Below are positions 47,451 to 58,082 of a stretch of DNA of 64,000 nucleotides, piece by piece. Each line of letters opens with the position of its first letter. The first letter of the stretch is position 1. The position numbers and the translations under genes were made by a program. The stretch lies in NCBI RefSeq assembly GCF_900111005.1, contig NZ_FOFV01000006.1, positions 124,001 through 188,000 on the forward strand, read 5' to 3'. The stretch comes from Lentzea albida. GTDB lineage: Bacteria > Actinomycetota > Actinomycetes > Mycobacteriales > Pseudonocardiaceae. The notes beneath the pieces are model-generated. The model had not been told where the DNA came from, made no database searches, and was given only the letters and a program-made list of their open reading frames with translations.

Positions 47451-48341
47451 ATGGGGATGAGGATGCTGGGCGTCGCGCTGGCCGCGATCGCTCTGGGGGC
47501 AGCGGTGGTGGCGCCGGCGAGCGCCGCGGGCGGCAACGACGTGGTCGAGATCAGGAGCACGGCCCACGGGCAGTGCCTGCAGGCCGGGGAGGAGCTGCAC
47601 GGCAGAGCGCTGATCGTCGCCTGCGACGGCGAAGCGGACCAGCGGTGGGAGGCCGTCCCGGTGGACGGGGGCACCCACCTGCTGCGCAACCTCGGCAACA
47701 GATCGTGCCTGAGCGCGGAGTTCACCACCTACTACTGCGACGCCCAGGCGGTCCACGAGTTCACCTCGTTCGTGCCGGACACGTCCGGGTCGGTGCGTGT
47801 GAAGCTCGGCGAAGGAGAGCAGTACCTCACGGTCTTCACCTGGCAGAGCGGTGAGCGCGAGGCGATGGTCCAAGGCCTGCGCGACAGCGACGAGCAGCGG
47901 TGGCAGGTGCGCACCGTCGGGACGGCGGCACCGCTACCGGACACCTCCGGCCAGGTCGTGCGACTCCGTGCGGTCGAGCACGACACCTACGGCTGCATCA
48001 GCCTGACGGGCGGAACCAAGGTCACGACGGCACCGTGCGCCGACACTCCGGAGCAGAGGTTCCAGCGGATCGAGCTCGCGGACGGCCGGACGGCGTTGCG
48101 CAGCGTCGTCACCGACAAGTGCGTCGCCCCGCGGCAGGACCAGTCGACGGGGCTCGCCGCCGTGCTGGACTGCGCAACTGACGACGTCCGCCAGCACTGG
48201 TCGTTCGAGCGGACCGGGACCGGTGCGGTGCTCATCAGGCAGTCCACCGGCGACAGGGTGATCACGCCCAGCGTCGGCTGGTTGCTGCTGCTCCCCCGGC
48301 AGTACGACCCCTGGCAGCACTGGGACCTCCTGCCTGCCTAG
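47451..48341 (+). CDS. Secreted ricin-type beta-trefoil lectin domain protein
   Basis: The protein has 296 residues. A signal peptide covers residues 1-24 (ending ASA; a second ATG two codons in is also usable). The mature part has two beta-trefoil-like units (about 27-150 and 160-290), seen from repeats of the type STAHGQCLQAG...ACDGEADQRWEAVP and DKCVAPRQDQSTGLAAVLDCATDDVRQHWSF, i.e. CLQ...QxW-like motifs with paired cysteines. It should bind carbohydrate outside the cell. No catalytic domain is attached. It is inserted between ftsQ and ftsZ, on the opposite strand to the cluster. Confidence 0.85.
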   Translation: MGMRMLGVALAAIALGAAVVAPASAAGGNDVVEIRSTAHGQCLQAGEELHGRALIVACDGEADQRWEAVPVDGGTHLLRNLGNRSCLSAEFTTYYCDAQAVHEFTSFVPDTSGSVRVKLGEGEQYLTVFTWQSGEREAMVQGLRDSDEQRWQVRTVGTAAPLPDTSGQVVRLRAVEHDTYGCISLTGGTKVTTAPCADTPEQRFQRIELADGRTALRSVVTDKCVAPRQDQSTGLAAVLDCATDDVRQHWSFERTGTGAVLIRQSTGDRVITPSVGWLLLLPRQYDPWQHWDLLPA

Positions 48342-48457
48342 CCGACAACCGCACGAGCGCCTTGATACTTCCTTCGGGTGACAACGATCGATCCGGCTAA
48401 TACCGCCGGTGGGCCTCCGATGAACACGGCAGTCGTTCATCAACTTGGAGGCACGTC

Positions 48458-48691
48458 TTGGCATCCGCACCCGCGTCCGTGCGTTCGCTCTTCGTCGAAG
48501 CGATCGTGTTGGAACTCGTCACGAGCAGGCTGGGCAGCCTGCTCGTGCGGGTCGCGTCGACGCGGCCACGCGGCACAGCCGGCGGCGGGCCCCAGGAGGT
48601 TCCCGTGTGCTCGCACCGGATTTCGAGGTCCTCGAACCGGCGCGTGCGCAGGTTCCCGGCGCCGTCCCGGCCGCGGTCACCGCGCCGCTAG
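48458..48691 (+). CDS. Possible small protein overlapping the next gene's start
   Basis: A 77-residue frame opens with a TTG and a well placed GGAGG site six bases ahead. Its first 50 residues (ASAPASVRSLFVEAIVLELVTSRLGSLLVRVAS) look like real protein with an amphipathic helix. The last 25 residues are Arg/Ser/Pro-rich and look like out-of-frame reading of the next gene. It could be a genuine small gene overlapping the next one, or the N-terminal part of the next gene split by a frameshift. I cannot decide from this sequence alone. Confidence 0.4.
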   Translation: MASAPASVRSLFVEAIVLELVTSRLGSLLVRVASTRPRGTAGGGPQEVPVCSHRISRSSNRRVRRFPAPSRPRSPRR

Positions 48692-49209
48692 CGGCCGCGC
48701 CGCCGAACTGGAGGACCACCGTGGAACCACTTCCACCAGTAGTGACCGTCGGGCCCGAGGTGCCGCCGAGACGCCGGCCGCCGTGGCTGGCGATCGGCTT
48801 CGCCCTCGTCGCGCTGACGGCCGGCGGGATCGGCTTCGGGCTCGGCAGGGCCACCGGCCCCGACCTGTTGCGCTCTGCCGGCACGACCTCGGCCGCGCCG
48901 TCCACGTCGTCGTCGCCCGACGTCTTCACGGTCGTCGGGTCCATGACCGTGAACGGCTCCTGCGGTTCAGGCGGCTACAGCGACGTCAGGCTCGGCGGCC
49001 AGGTCGAGATCGTCAACCAGGACAACGAGGTCCTCGCGGTCGGCACGCTGCTGGGCGGCGCGCAGTCGTGCACGTTCAACTTCGCCGTGAGCGGCGTTCC
49101 CAAGGGAGAGCGGCTCTACGGCGCGAAGATCGGCAACGCCAACCGCGGCGTCATCTGGAAGACCCAGCAGGCGGCCGAGGCCGAAGGCTTCCACCTGACC
49201 CTCGGCTAG
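48607..49209 (+). CDS. Single-span membrane protein of unknown function
   Basis: The protein has 200 residues from the GTG at 48607 (AGGAGG seven bases ahead), or 162 residues from the GTG at 48721 (GGAGGA five bases ahead). A Pro/Ala-rich cytoplasmic part, RRRPPWLAIGFALVALTAGGIGFGLGRA as a single span, a Ser/Thr-rich stalk, and an extracytoplasmic domain with two cysteines (GSCGSGGYSD and QSCTFNFAV) follow. The pattern is an anchored small extracytoplasmic domain, no family recognised. Its stop overlaps that of convergent ftsQ by the four bases CTAG. Confidence 0.7.
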   Translation: MLAPDFEVLEPARAQVPGAVPAAVTAPLAAAPPNWRTTVEPLPPVVTVGPEVPPRRRPPWLAIGFALVALTAGGIGFGLGRATGPDLLRSAGTTSAAPSTSSSPDVFTVVGSMTVNGSCGSGGYSDVRLGGQVEIVNQDNEVLAVGTLLGGAQSCTFNFAVSGVPKGERLYGAKIGNANRGVIWKTQQAAEAEGFHLTLG

Positions 49210-49955
49210 GACACCGTGGCCAGGTCGGGCGACGACACGTCGTAGGTCTTGCCCTCCCGTGTGAGCAGCACGAGCAGCACGGCGCCCTTGCGCGGCGTGT
49301 CCTCGGAGCTGCCCCACTTCACCACGCGCTCACCGGTCAGGGTCAGCTTCACGTCGGCGCCGGTCGTCGCCGCCACCGACACGACCTCGGGCCGCAGCTT
49401 CTCGGGCAGCTCGTTCAGCACGCCGACCACGGCGCGGGTGGCCGGGTCCGAGGACGACGGCAGGGTGAGCACCAGTTCGGGCACGCCCTGCGCCGCCGCC
49501 GGCACCACCGCGTAGTCCTTGCCGGTGGAGTCGACGAGGTGGAAGCCGTCGGGCAGCTTCACGGAACCGACCGGACTGCGTTCGGTGAGCAGCAGGCGGA
49601 CCGTGCCGGGGAGCTGGCGTTCGACCTCCACGGCGGCCACGCGCGGGATGCCCGCGACGCGGTCGTGGATCTCCTGGAGGTCCAGGCGCACCAACGGGGA
49701 TCCCGCCTCGATCGCCGCCACGGCGCGGACCTCGTCCTCGGTCAGGGCCGTGTTGCCGCGGACGTCGACCTGGCGCACGCCGAGCAACGGCGTGAAGAAG
49801 ATGCAGTAGACCAACGCCACCACGGACAGCACCGTCAGCAGCGCGACCAGGCGGCGGCGCAGGATGACCCTGCGCCGCGCCCGGTACTCGGCGCTCTTCG
49901 GTCTCCGGTTCGCGGGGCGAACTCGCGTGGACCTGCCGCGAACCGGGGCGCTCAT
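49206..49955 (-). CDS. ftsQ: Cell division protein FtsQ
   Basis: The protein has 249 residues: basic cytoplasmic N-terminus ([11 protein letters not shown]), one span (about 34-54), then the POTRA domain ([36 protein letters not shown]) and the FtsQ beta domain ([25 protein letters not shown]). It stabilises the FtsQLB part of the divisome outside the membrane. It overlaps murC by four bases. In most actinobacteria ftsZ follows directly; here two plus-strand genes intervene. Confidence 0.93.
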   Translation of the reverse strand: MSAPVRGRSTRVRPANRRPKSAEYRARRRVILRRRLVALLTVLSVVALVYCIFFTPLLGVRQVDVRGNTALTEDEVRAVAAIEAGSPLVRLDLQEIHDRVAGIPRVAAVEVERQLPGTVRLLLTERSPVGSVKLPDGFHLVDSTGKDYAVVPAAAQGVPELVLTLPSSSDPATRAVVGVLNELPEKLRPEVVSVAATTGADVKLTLTGERVVKWGSSEDTPRKGAVLLVLLTREGKTYDVSSPDLATVS

Positions 49956-51334
49956 GCCTGCTCTTCGGTCGCCAGCGCGCTGACGATCTCGGGGCCGAGC
50001 ATCGTCACGTCGCCCGCGCCCATGGTCACGACCAGGTCGCCCTCGCGCACGAGCGACGCCACCAGCGACGGCACCCGGTCGAACGACGGCTCGTAGTGCA
50101 CGGAGGCCGTGACCTGGCCGGCGATCAGCTCACCGGTCACGCCCGGCTCCGGCTCCTCGCGGGCGCCGTAGACGTCGAGCACGACGACCTCGTCCGCGAG
50201 GGACAGCGCCGCCGCGAACTCCACAGCGAACGTGCGGGTCCGCGAGTACAGGTGCGGCTGGAACACCACGACGAGACGGCCCGCGCCCGCGACCGGACGC
50301 GCGGCACGCAGCTGTGCGTCGACCTCGGTCGGGTGGTGGGCGTAGTCGTCGTACACCGACACGCCACCGCCGCGGCCCTTGAACTCGAACCGCCGCCGCA
50401 CACCACCGAACGCGGCCAGGCCCTCCAGCAGACCGGTCTGGTCGGCGCCGAGCTCCAGGCCCGCCAGCAGAGCGGCGACGGCGTTCAACGCCATGTGCTC
50501 ACCCGGCACCGCGACCCGGACCTCGACCGGCACGCCGTCGATCTCGACCGACGCCAGGCCGCCCGACTCGAACGGCTTGTAGTCGACCAGGCGCGCGTCG
50601 GCCCCCGAACGCCCGTACTCGCGCACGCGGATGCCGCGCGCACGGGCCTCGGCGATCAGCCGCGCCGCGCCGGGATCGTCCACACAGGACACCAGCACGC
50701 CGCCGGGCACGATCCGGTCGAGGAACGAGTCGAACACGGCCGTGTAGGCCTCGACGGTGCCGTGGTGGTCGAGGTGGTCCGCCTCGACGTTCGTCACGAC
50801 GGCGACGGACGGCGAGAAGAACAGGAACGAGCCGTCGGACTCGTCCGCCTCGGCCACGAACACGCCGCCGGTGCCCTGGTGGGCGTTGGCCCCGGACTCG
50901 TTCAGGTCGCCGCCGATGGCGAACGACGGGTCGAGGCGGCAGTGCTGCAACGCGACGGTGAGCATCGACGTGGTCGACGTCTTGCCGTGCGTACCGGCGA
51001 CGCACACGACGCGATGGTCTTCCATCAGCGCCGCGAGGGCCTCGGCGCGGCGCAGCACGGTGATGCCGCGCTCGAGGGCCGACGCGTACTCCGGGTTCGT
51101 GTCCTTGATCGCGGTCGACACCACGACCTCGGTCGGACCACCGGGGAGCTGGTCCAGGTTGGCGGCGTCGTGGCCGACGGCGATCCGCGCGCCCTGGGCG
51201 CGCAGGGCCAGCACGGTCCGCGAGTCCTTGGCGTCCGAACCGGACACCTGCACGCCGCGCGCCAGCAGGATGCGGGCGATGCCGCTCATGCCGGCACCAC
51301 CGATGCCGACGAGGTGAACGCGTTCGAGGCTCAC
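49952..51334 (-). CDS. murC: UDP-N-acetylmuramate-L-alanine ligase
   Basis: The protein has 460 residues. It adds L-Ala to UDP-MurNAc, in the cytoplasm. The N-terminal Rossmann [21 protein letters not shown]-binding P-loop [38 protein letters not shown] and the C-terminal [23 protein letters not shown] segments are all present and of normal spacing. Overlaps murG and ftsQ by four bases each, typical for the compact cluster. Confidence 0.97.
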   Translation of the reverse strand: MSLERVHLVGIGGAGMSGIARILLARGVQVSGSDAKDSRTVLALRAQGARIAVGHDAANLDQLPGGPTEVVVSTAIKDTNPEYASALERGITVLRRAEALAALMEDHRVVCVAGTHGKTSTTSMLTVALQHCRLDPSFAIGGDLNESGANAHQGTGGVFVAEADESDGSFLFFSPSVAVVTNVEADHLDHHGTVEAYTAVFDSFLDRIVPGGVLVSCVDDPGAARLIAEARARGIRVREYGRSGADARLVDYKPFESGGLASVEIDGVPVEVRVAVPGEHMALNAVAALLAGLELGADQTGLLEGLAAFGGVRRRFEFKGRGGGVSVYDDYAHHPTEVDAQLRAARPVAGAGRLVVVFQPHLYSRTRTFAVEFAAALSLADEVVVLDVYGAREEPEPGVTGELIAGQVTASVHYEPSFDRVPSLVASLVREGDLVVTMGAGDVTMLGPEIVSALATEEQA

Positions 51335-52434
51335 TTCTTGATCACATCCAGAACTGTGCGGGCCAGGACCTCGTCCGCCTCGCGACGGCCGGTGCCGAGC
51401 GTCGCCGCGGACATCTGCGCGAGCCGGTTGCGGTCCGCCATCAGCGGCACCACGAGCGACGCGACCTTCTGCGGCGTGAGCTCCTCATCGGGCACGAGGA
51501 TGCCACCACCGGCGGAGACGACGGGGCCTGCGTTCAGCGCCTGCTCGCCGTTGCCGATGGGCAGCGGCACGAACACCGCGGGCAGGCCGACGGCCGACAC
51601 CTCGGCGACGGTCATCGCGCCCGAACGGCACAGCACGGCGTCCGCGGCGGCGTACGCGAGGTCCATGCGCTCCAGGTACGGCACCGGCACGTACGGCGGG
51701 CGGCCAGGAACCTGTTGCACCGCAATGTTGTTCTTCGGGCCGTACGCGTGCAGCACGCCCACGCCCGCACGGGCGAACTCGGCGGCCACGGGCGCCACGG
51801 CCTCGTTGATCGACCGCGCGCCCTGCGAGCCGCCGAACACCAGCAGCACCGGCGCGTGCGGGTCGAGGCCGAAGAACCGGCGGGCCTCGTCGCGCAGCGC
51901 CGCGCGGTTCAGCGAGGTGATGGACTGGCGCAGCGGGATGCCGATGATCTGCGCGTCGGTGAGGCCGGAGTCCGGCACCGCCGCGGCGACGTGCTCGGCG
52001 AACTTCGCGCCGACCTTGTTCGCGAGACCGGCCTTGGCGTTCGCCTCGTGCACGACGATCGGCACGCGGCCCCGCGCGGCCAGGTACGCGGGCAGCGCCA
52101 CATAGCCGCCGAAGCCAACGACGACGTCCGCGCCGACGCGGTCCAGCACCTCGCGGGTCTGCTTCACGGCGCCGCGCACGTTGAGCGGCAGCTTCAGCAG
52201 GTCGAGGGTCGGCTTGCGCGGCATCGGCACCGGCGGGATCAGCTCCAGCGGGTACCCGCGCGCCGGGACGATCTTGCTCTCGAGGCCGCGCTCGGTGCCG
52301 AGCGCGACGACGCGCGCGTCCGGCCGCAGCCGCATGACCGCGTCGGCCAGCGCCAGTGCCGGCTCGATGTGACCCGCGGTGCCACCACCTGCGACCACGA
52401 CGCACGGACCACTGGGGGCAGGGTGCCCGGTCAA
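51331..52434 (-). CDS. murG: UDP-N-acetylglucosamine transferase MurG
   Basis: The protein has 367 residues, GT28 glycosyltransferase. It adds GlcNAc to lipid I to make lipid II at the inner membrane face. Motifs: [19 protein letters not shown] at the start, [27 protein letters not shown] and the second-domain [15 protein letters not shown] and [24 protein letters not shown]. The start codon lies 28 bases after ftsW and the end overlaps murC. Confidence 0.97.
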   Translation of the reverse strand: MTGHPAPSGPCVVVAGGGTAGHIEPALALADAVMRLRPDARVVALGTERGLESKIVPARGYPLELIPPVPMPRKPTLDLLKLPLNVRGAVKQTREVLDRVGADVVVGFGGYVALPAYLAARGRVPIVVHEANAKAGLANKVGAKFAEHVAAAVPDSGLTDAQIIGIPLRQSITSLNRAALRDEARRFFGLDPHAPVLLVFGGSQGARSINEAVAPVAAEFARAGVGVLHAYGPKNNIAVQQVPGRPPYVPVPYLERMDLAYAAADAVLCRSGAMTVAEVSAVGLPAVFVPLPIGNGEQALNAGPVVSAGGGILVPDEELTPQKVASLVVPLMADRNRLAQMSAATLGTGRREADEVLARTVLDVIKK

Positions 52435-52462
52435 GACTTCTCCCGAAGGTAGGTGATCGAAT

Positions 52463-53929
52463 TCAGTTCGGTCGCCCGCGACCGCGGGTCGACCGGCCTT
52501 GCTCAGAACGGCCCTGTGTGCGCCGCGAATCGCGGCGACGGTACTCCGAAGGCGGAGCGGAGCGTCCAGCCATACGACGTTCGTCCACCACCGGAAGTTG
52601 CTGCGTCCGTGAACGCCCTGGTGCGCGCGGCGGTGTGGAGGGGCGGACGGGCTTGCGCTTCGAAGGCACCCGGTACGCCTCGGGCGCGGGCAGCCGCAGC
52701 AGGCCGCCGACCCGGCCGGGACCGAGCGACCGCAGCGCCGACACGGCTTCCGGCTCGTGCCGCGCGCAGTTCGCGAGGATGCCGAACACCACCATGGTGA
52801 TCACGACCGAGGTGCCGCCGGAGGAGATCAGGGGCAGCGTGAGACCCGTGACGGGCAGCAGCCGCACGACGTAGCCGATGTTGATCGCGGCCTGCGCGAC
52901 CAGCCACACCGTCAGCGTCGCGGACACGATCCGGATCCACGGGTCGGTGTTGCGCGACGCGATCCGCAGGCCCACCCACGCGAGCCCGCCGAACAGCGCC
53001 AGCACCAGCGCGCACCCGACGAACCCGAGCTCCTCGCCGATGACGGCGAAGATGAAGTCCGACTCGACGTTGGGCAGGTACCGCCACTGCGAACTGCCCC
53101 GCGCGAGCCCCTTGCCGAACAGGCCGCCGTCGGCGAGCGCGTACATCGCCTGCCGCGCCTGGTGACCGGCGCCTTCCGGATCGGCGTCGGGGTTCAGGAA
53201 CGTCGTCACGCGCTGCAGCCGGTACGCGGCGCCGATCGCGAGCACGACGGCGCCCGCCACCGCACCGGCGGCGATCACGCCGAACAACCGCATCGGCGCG
53301 CCCACGAACCACAGCAGGCTGATCAGCACGACGCCGAGCGTGATCGTGCCGCCGAGGTCGGGCTGCAGCATGACCAGCGCGAACACCAGCATCGCGACCG
53401 GCACGACGGGCACCAGCAGGTGCCGGTACTGCGACAGCAGCGCCCTCTTGGTCACCAGGACGTGCGCGCCCCACAGCGCCAGCGCGAGCTTCACGGCCTC
53501 GATCGGCTGGAACGACACCGGCCCGACCGTGAACCACGACCGCGCACCACCGCGGACGTCGCCGAGCGGTGTCAGCACCAGCGCCAGCAGCAGCACGCCT
53601 ATGCCCATCGCGGCCGTCGAGAGGTGCCGGAGCCTGCGCAACGGGAACCGCAGCACCAGCCAGAACAGCACGGCACCGATGCAGACGTAGATCAGCTGCT
53701 TCTGGAACACGCTGTACGCGGACACGCCCGAGGCGACCTGGCCGGGCGCCGACGCCGACAGCACCATCACCAGGCCGAGCACGGTGAGCATGCCGAAGAT
53801 CGCGAGCAGGAGGTGGAAGTCGGCGAGCGGGCGGCCCAGCCACGACGTCAGGCCGGTGCGCAACGAGGCGACGCGGCCCGCGGGACGGCCCTTCCGCTTG
53901 CTTCTCGGCTTGTCGGCGACGACGGTCAC
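52463..53929 (-). CDS. ftsW: Cell division peptidoglycan polymerase FtsW
   Basis: The protein has 488 residues, SEDS family glycosyltransferase that polymerises lipid II at the septum. Ten spans lie between residues 38 and 405, with the catalytic/essential region [21 protein letters not shown] and the conserved [30 protein letters not shown] loop, then [19 protein letters not shown] near the end. A basic Pro/Arg-rich cytoplasmic tail of about 80 residues follows. Start is GTG. Separated from murD by 232 bases holding long palindrome copy B. Confidence 0.95.
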   Translation of the reverse strand: MTVVADKPRSKRKGRPAGRVASLRTGLTSWLGRPLADFHLLLAIFGMLTVLGLVMVLSASAPGQVASGVSAYSVFQKQLIYVCIGAVLFWLVLRFPLRRLRHLSTAAMGIGVLLLALVLTPLGDVRGGARSWFTVGPVSFQPIEAVKLALALWGAHVLVTKRALLSQYRHLLVPVVPVAMLVFALVMLQPDLGGTITLGVVLISLLWFVGAPMRLFGVIAAGAVAGAVVLAIGAAYRLQRVTTFLNPDADPEGAGHQARQAMYALADGGLFGKGLARGSSQWRYLPNVESDFIFAVIGEELGFVGCALVLALFGGLAWVGLRIASRNTDPWIRIVSATLTVWLVAQAAINIGYVVRLLPVTGLTLPLISSGGTSVVITMVVFGILANCARHEPEAVSALRSLGPGRVGGLLRLPAPEAYRVPSKRKPVRPSTPPRAPGRSRTQQLPVVDERRMAGRSAPPSEYRRRDSRRTQGRSEQGRSTRGRGRPN

Positions 53930-53988
53930 CAGATCATCGTCTCCTGTGTCAAGCGCTCGAACGGGGATTCCTGGGGCGTGTCGCCCCT

Positions 53989-54156
53989 TGGAGTCGTGAC
54001 CGCTGGCCTTCGCCCCGTATTTCGACGGTCAGACGGGTGCATCGTGGTACCGGCCCCGCGCCTTCGTACCGGGTTGTACGGGGGCGCGGGGCCGGTACCA
54101 CGAGGCGCCCTGCTGAGCGCCGGAAGACGCGGTGGAGGTCGGCGGTCACGACTCCA
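53989..54156. repeat. Long intergenic palindrome, copy B (168 bases)
   Basis: Outer arms 53989-54003 and 54142-54156 (TGGAGTCGTGACCGC) are perfect over 15 bases; inner arms 54042-54062 and 54083-54103 are perfect over 21 bases; all share the centre 54072/54073. The tip is CGTAC-CGGGTT-GTACG. Copy A at 25718-25885 has the same length and the tip CGTAC-CGGTGTT-GTACG. It lies between murD and ftsW, in the only sizeable gap in that stretch of the cluster, breaking the usual overlap of these genes. Confidence 0.9.
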
Positions 54157-54161
54157 CCACC

Positions 54162-55535
54162 CTACCGACCACCCGTGAGGTGCCTAACGGCGTCCGTGAA
54201 CGCCTGCCCGCGGTGCGCGTAGTCGCTGAACATGTCCATCGACGCCGCCGCAGGGGCCAGCAGGACCGTGTCCCCGGACTGCGCGAGCTCCTGCGCCTCG
54301 CGCACGACCGCGAGCATCGGGTCCGCGTCACCGGCGAGGTCGAGCACCCGCACCGGCACGTCAGGCGCGTGCTTCGCCAACGCCTCCGCGATCACCGCAC
54401 GATCCGCACCGATCAGCACGGCACCTCGCAGGCGATGAGCCTCCGTCCGGACCATCTCGTCCACCGAGGCGCCCTTCAAGAGCCCACCGGCGATCCAGAC
54501 GACGCTGTCGAACGCCCGCAGCGACGCCACCGCCGCGTGCGGGTTCGTCGCCTTCGAGTCGTTGACGTACTTCACGTCGGCGGCGTCCACGGTGACCAGC
54601 ACGGCGCGGTGCGCGGCCGGTTCGAACGCCTCCAGGCCCTCGCGCACGGCCTCCGACGGCACGCCGTACGCGCGCGCCAGCGCCGTGGCCGCCAGGGCGT
54701 CCGCGATGCCGGGAGGGCCTGCCGGGCGGATCTTCGCCACCTCGACCAGCGCCTCGTCGTCGGCGAACGCGCGGTCGACCAGCCAGCCGTCGCGCACGCC
54801 GAGCTGTCCGCGCTCCGGCTCGTCGAGGGTGAACCCGACCTTGTCCTTGGCGGGCGCGGCCTCCAGCAGGTCGACGACCCGGTCGTCCTCCAGCCAGCCG
54901 ATCGCCACCTCACCGGTGAGGACCTGCGCCTTGGCCTGCGCGTAGGCGTCCATGCCGCCGTGCCAGTCGAGGTGGTCCTCGGCGAGGTTCAGCAGCACGC
55001 CCGCCTGCGGCCGCACCGACGGCGCCCAGTGCAGCTGGAAGCTCGACAGCTCCACCGCGAGCACCCGGCGACCGGCCAGCAGCGCGTCCACGACGGGCAG
55101 GCCGACGTTGCCGCAGGCCACGGCGTCCGCGCCGGCGGCGTGCAGGATCGACTCCAGCATGCCGACCGTCGTGGTCTTGCCGTTCGTACCCGTCACCGCG
55201 AGCCACACCGGCGGGTCGGCCAGCTCGGCCGCCATCCGCCAGGCCAGCTCGACCTCGCCGATCACCTCGATGCCCGCCGAGGTGGCGGCGGCGAGCAGTG
55301 GGCTCGACGGCTGCCAGCCGGGGCTCGTGACCACCAGCGAGGTGCCGGCCGGGGGTTCCGCCAGACCGGGCACCAGGTCCACGCCTTCGAGCAGGGTCTC
55401 GAGCGCCGCCAGTCGTTCCGGCGACGAGTCCGTCACCACGACCTCGGCGCCCGCCGCGAGCAACGCCTCCGCGGCGGACCGGCCGGTCACCCCAGCACCG
55501 GCGACGAGCACCTTGGTTCCGGCCAGCTTGGTCAT
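54162..55535 (-). CDS. murD: UDP-N-acetylmuramoylalanine-D-glutamate ligase
   Basis: The protein has 457 residues. It adds D-Glu to the UDP-MurNAc-Ala precursor. The N-terminal VLVAGAGVTGRSAAEALL, ATP P-loop VTGTNGKTTTVGML, LLNLAEDHLDWHGGMDAY and YVNDSKATNPHAAVASL blocks are clear. It starts five bases after the mraY stop. Its 3' end lies six bases from palindrome copy B. Confidence 0.97.
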   Translation of the reverse strand: MTKLAGTKVLVAGAGVTGRSAAEALLAAGAEVVVTDSSPERLAALETLLEGVDLVPGLAEPPAGTSLVVTSPGWQPSSPLLAAATSAGIEVIGEVELAWRMAAELADPPVWLAVTGTNGKTTTVGMLESILHAAGADAVACGNVGLPVVDALLAGRRVLAVELSSFQLHWAPSVRPQAGVLLNLAEDHLDWHGGMDAYAQAKAQVLTGEVAIGWLEDDRVVDLLEAAPAKDKVGFTLDEPERGQLGVRDGWLVDRAFADDEALVEVAKIRPAGPPGIADALAATALARAYGVPSEAVREGLEAFEPAAHRAVLVTVDAADVKYVNDSKATNPHAAVASLRAFDSVVWIAGGLLKGASVDEMVRTEAHRLRGAVLIGADRAVIAEALAKHAPDVPVRVLDLAGDADPMLAVVREAQELAQSGDTVLLAPAAASMDMFSDYAHRGQAFTDAVRHLTGGR

Positions 55536-55539
55536 AGCT

Positions 55540-56625
55540 CTAGAAACCGCCCGTCAGCCACTCGCTGTAGAAGACACCCAGACCGAACATGCAGCAGATG
55601 CCCGCCATCAACCAGAACCGGATGATGACCGTGGTCTCCGCCCACCCCGCGAGTTCGAAGTGGTGGTGGAACGGTGCCATGCGGAACAGGCGCCGTCGTG
55701 AGGTGCGGAAGACCGCGACCTGCAACGCCACCGACAGGGCCTCGACCACGAACAGACCACCGATGACGATCATCAGCAGCTCGGTGCGGGTCGCGATCGC
55801 GAGACCGGCGACGAGGCCGCCGAGCGCGAGCGAACCGGTGTCACCCATGAAGATCTTGGCCGGGGCCGCGTTCCACCAGAGGAAGCCGATGCAGCCCGCC
55901 ATCGCGGCCGCGGCGATCACCGCGAGGTCCAGCGGGTCGCGCACGTCGTAGCAACCGGCCACGGCGTAGCTCGAGCAGTTGTAGCGGAACTGCCAGAACG
56001 AGATCACGACGTACGTGCCGAACACCATCGCCGACGAACCACCGGCGAGGCCGTCGAGGCCGTCGGTGAGGTTCACGGCGTTCGACCAGGCGGCCACCAT
56101 GCCGTAGCAGAAGACGATGAACCCGATGGTGCCGAACGAGACCACGGTGATGTCGCGGACGAACGACAGGTTGACCGACGCGGGCGTCAGGCCGTCCTTG
56201 TTCGGGAACTGCAGCACGAGGATCGCGAACGTGATGGTCGCGATGAACTGGCCGACCAGCTTCGCCGTCTTGTTCAGGCCCAGGTTGCGGGCCTTGCGGA
56301 TCTTGATGAAGTCGTCGAGGAAGCCGACGAGGCCGAGCGACGTCGTCAGCATGAGCACGAGCAGACCGGACGCGGTCGGGGTCTGCCCGGACGCCGAGGC
56401 CGACATCGAGTTCACGAGGTGCGTGCCGAGGTAGCCCGCCCACATCGCGACCAGGATGGCGAGACCGCCCATGGTCGGCGTGCCGCGCTTGGTCTTGTGG
56501 TGCTGCGGACCGTCCTCGCGGATCTCCTGGCCGAAACCCTGCCGGGAGAAGATCTTGATCAGGTACGGCGTCAGCAGGATCGACACCGCGAGTGCGATCG
56601 CAGCCGCGATCAGGATGCTCTTCAC
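55540..56625 (-). CDS. mraY: Phospho-N-acetylmuramoyl-pentapeptide transferase
   Basis: The protein has 361 residues from GTG 56625, which overlaps the murF stop (GTGA). It transfers phospho-MurNAc-pentapeptide to undecaprenyl phosphate, making lipid I in the membrane. About ten spans carry the family blocks [36 protein letters not shown] with the Asp pair, [26 protein letters not shown] and the His motif [15 protein letters not shown]. All essential residues I know are present. Confidence 0.97.
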   Translation of the reverse strand: MKSILIAAAIALAVSILLTPYLIKIFSRQGFGQEIREDGPQHHKTKRGTPTMGGLAILVAMWAGYLGTHLVNSMSASASGQTPTASGLLVLMLTTSLGLVGFLDDFIKIRKARNLGLNKTAKLVGQFIATITFAILVLQFPNKDGLTPASVNLSFVRDITVVSFGTIGFIVFCYGMVAAWSNAVNLTDGLDGLAGGSSAMVFGTYVVISFWQFRYNCSSYAVAGCYDVRDPLDLAVIAAAAMAGCIGFLWWNAAPAKIFMGDTGSLALGGLVAGLAIATRTELLMIVIGGLFVVEALSVALQVAVFRTSRRRLFRMAPFHHHFELAGWAETTVIIRFWLMAGICCMFGLGVFYSEWLTGGF

Positions 56626-58082
56626 TTGGTTCCTGCCTCCAGCAGGGCCTCGGCAATGCGCCACAGGCGATAGGCGTTGGATGCCTTGACCAGCACTACG
56701 TCACCGGGCCGGACTTCCCCCTGGAGCAACGCGATGGCCGCGTCGGCGTCCGGCACCCTGACGGATTCGTCTCCCCAAGATCCTTCCAGGTGCGCGCCCT
56801 GGTGCATCGCGCGGGCCGCTTCACCGACGACGACCAGCTTGCTGATGTCGAGGCGCACCACCAGGCGGCCGATCTCGTCGTGCTCGCGCACCGCGTCGTC
56901 GCCCAGTTCCGCCATCGGGCCGAGGACGGCCCAGCTGCGGCGGGCGGGCGTGGTGGAGCGCGCGATCGACGCGAGCGCCTTGAGCGCCGCCCGCACCGAG
57001 TCGGGGTTCGCGTTGTAGGCGTCGTCGATGACCGTCACGCCGTCGGGACGGTCGGTGATGTCCATGCGGTGCGCGGAAACCCGTTCGGCGGCACCGAGTC
57101 GCTGCGCCACCTCTTCCGGCGTGGCACCGAGTTCGAGGGCGATGGCGGCGGCGACCAGGGCGTTGCCGACCTGGTGCGTGCCGTTGAGGCCGAGCTTGAC
57201 CTGCGCGTCGCCCTTCGCCGTCTTCAGCGTGAAGCTCGCACGGGCCTGCTCGTCCAGCACGATGTTCTCGGCGCGGACGTCGGCGTTCGGGTTCTCGCCG
57301 ACGAGCACGACCTTGGCCTTGGTGCGGCTCGCCATGCCGGCGACCAGCGGGTCGTCGGCGTTGAGGATCGCGACGCCGTCCTCCGGCAGTGCTTCGACGA
57401 GCTCGCCCTTGCCCTGCGCGATGCCCTCGCGCGAGCCGAACTCGCTGAGGTGCGCGGTGCCGACGTTGAGCACGGCGCCGAACTTCGGCGGGGCGATCTC
57501 GCACAGGTTCGCGATGTGGCCGATGCCGCGCGCGGACAGCTCCAGCACGAGGAACCTGGTGTCCTCGGTGGACCGCAGCGCGGTCCACGGGTGGCCCAGC
57601 TCGTTGTTGAACGACTCCGGCGGCGCGATGACGTCCCCGACCGGCCGCAGCACCTGCGCGATGAGGTCCTTCGTGGACGTCTTGCCCGCGGAGCCGGTGA
57701 TGCCGACGATCGTCAAGTCCTCCAGCCGGTCCGTGACGTGGCGGGCGAGCTTGGCCAGGGCCTCCAGCACCGCGGCGCCCTCGCCGTTCGTGTCGCCGGC
57801 GAGCACGTAGGCGTTGGCGTGCCTGGTCTCCACCGGCGGCGCGATCACCGCGGGGGCGTCGACCTCGCGGCCCGCCAGCACCCCGGCCGCGCCCGCCGCC
57901 ACGGCCTGCGCGGCGAAGTCGTGGCCGTCCACGCGTTCACCGGGTAGCGCCAGGAACAGGCCGCCCCCGGTGATCTTGCGGGTGTCGAACTCGATGGTGC
58001 CGGTGACGACCGGGCTCCCATCGGTGGCGTGCAGGCGTCCGCCGACGATCTCAGCGATCTCGGCGAGCGTGAGTGCGATCAA
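56622..58082 (-). CDS. murF: UDP-N-acetylmuramoyl-tripeptide-D-alanyl-D-alanine ligase
   Basis: The protein has 486 residues. It adds D-Ala-D-Ala. It starts with a TTG that overlaps the murE stop (TTGA), unusual but fitted by the family N-terminus [17 protein letters not shown]. The ATP P-loop reads [39 protein letters not shown] and [23 protein letters not shown] and a [20 protein letters not shown] block follow. Codon coverage and spacing are normal. Confidence 0.96.
   Translation of the reverse strand: MIALTLAEIAEIVGGRLHATDGSPVVTGTIEFDTRKITGGGLFLALPGERVDGHDFAAQAVAAGAAGVLAGREVDAPAVIAPPVETRHANAYVLAGDTNGEGAAVLEALAKLARHVTDRLEDLTIVGITGSAGKTSTKDLIAQVLRPVGDVIAPPESFNNELGHPWTALRSTEDTRFLVLELSARGIGHIANLCEIAPPKFGAVLNVGTAHLSEFGSREGIAQGKGELVEALPEDGVAILNADDPLVAGMASRTKAKVVLVGENPNADVRAENIVLDEQARASFTLKTAKGDAQVKLGLNGTHQVGNALVAAAIALELGATPEEVAQRLGAAERVSAHRMDITDRPDGVTVIDDAYNANPDSVRAALKALASIARSTTPARRSWAVLGPMAELGDDAVREHDEIGRLVVRLDISKLVVVGEAARAMHQGAHLEGSWGDESVRVPDADAAIALLQGEVRPGDVVLVKASNAYRLWRIAEALLEAGTK

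Noticed and set aside
48519..48944. Hairpin GAGCAGGCTG-GG-CAGCCTGCTC near 48525 as a terminator or attenuator
   Set aside because: It lies inside a region that may code for protein, has no T run, and the pairing is short for this GC content.
52757..54178. A plus-strand frame across ftsW and palindrome copy B
   Set aside because: Antisense to ftsW. It was useful only for showing that the palindrome reads alike in both directions.
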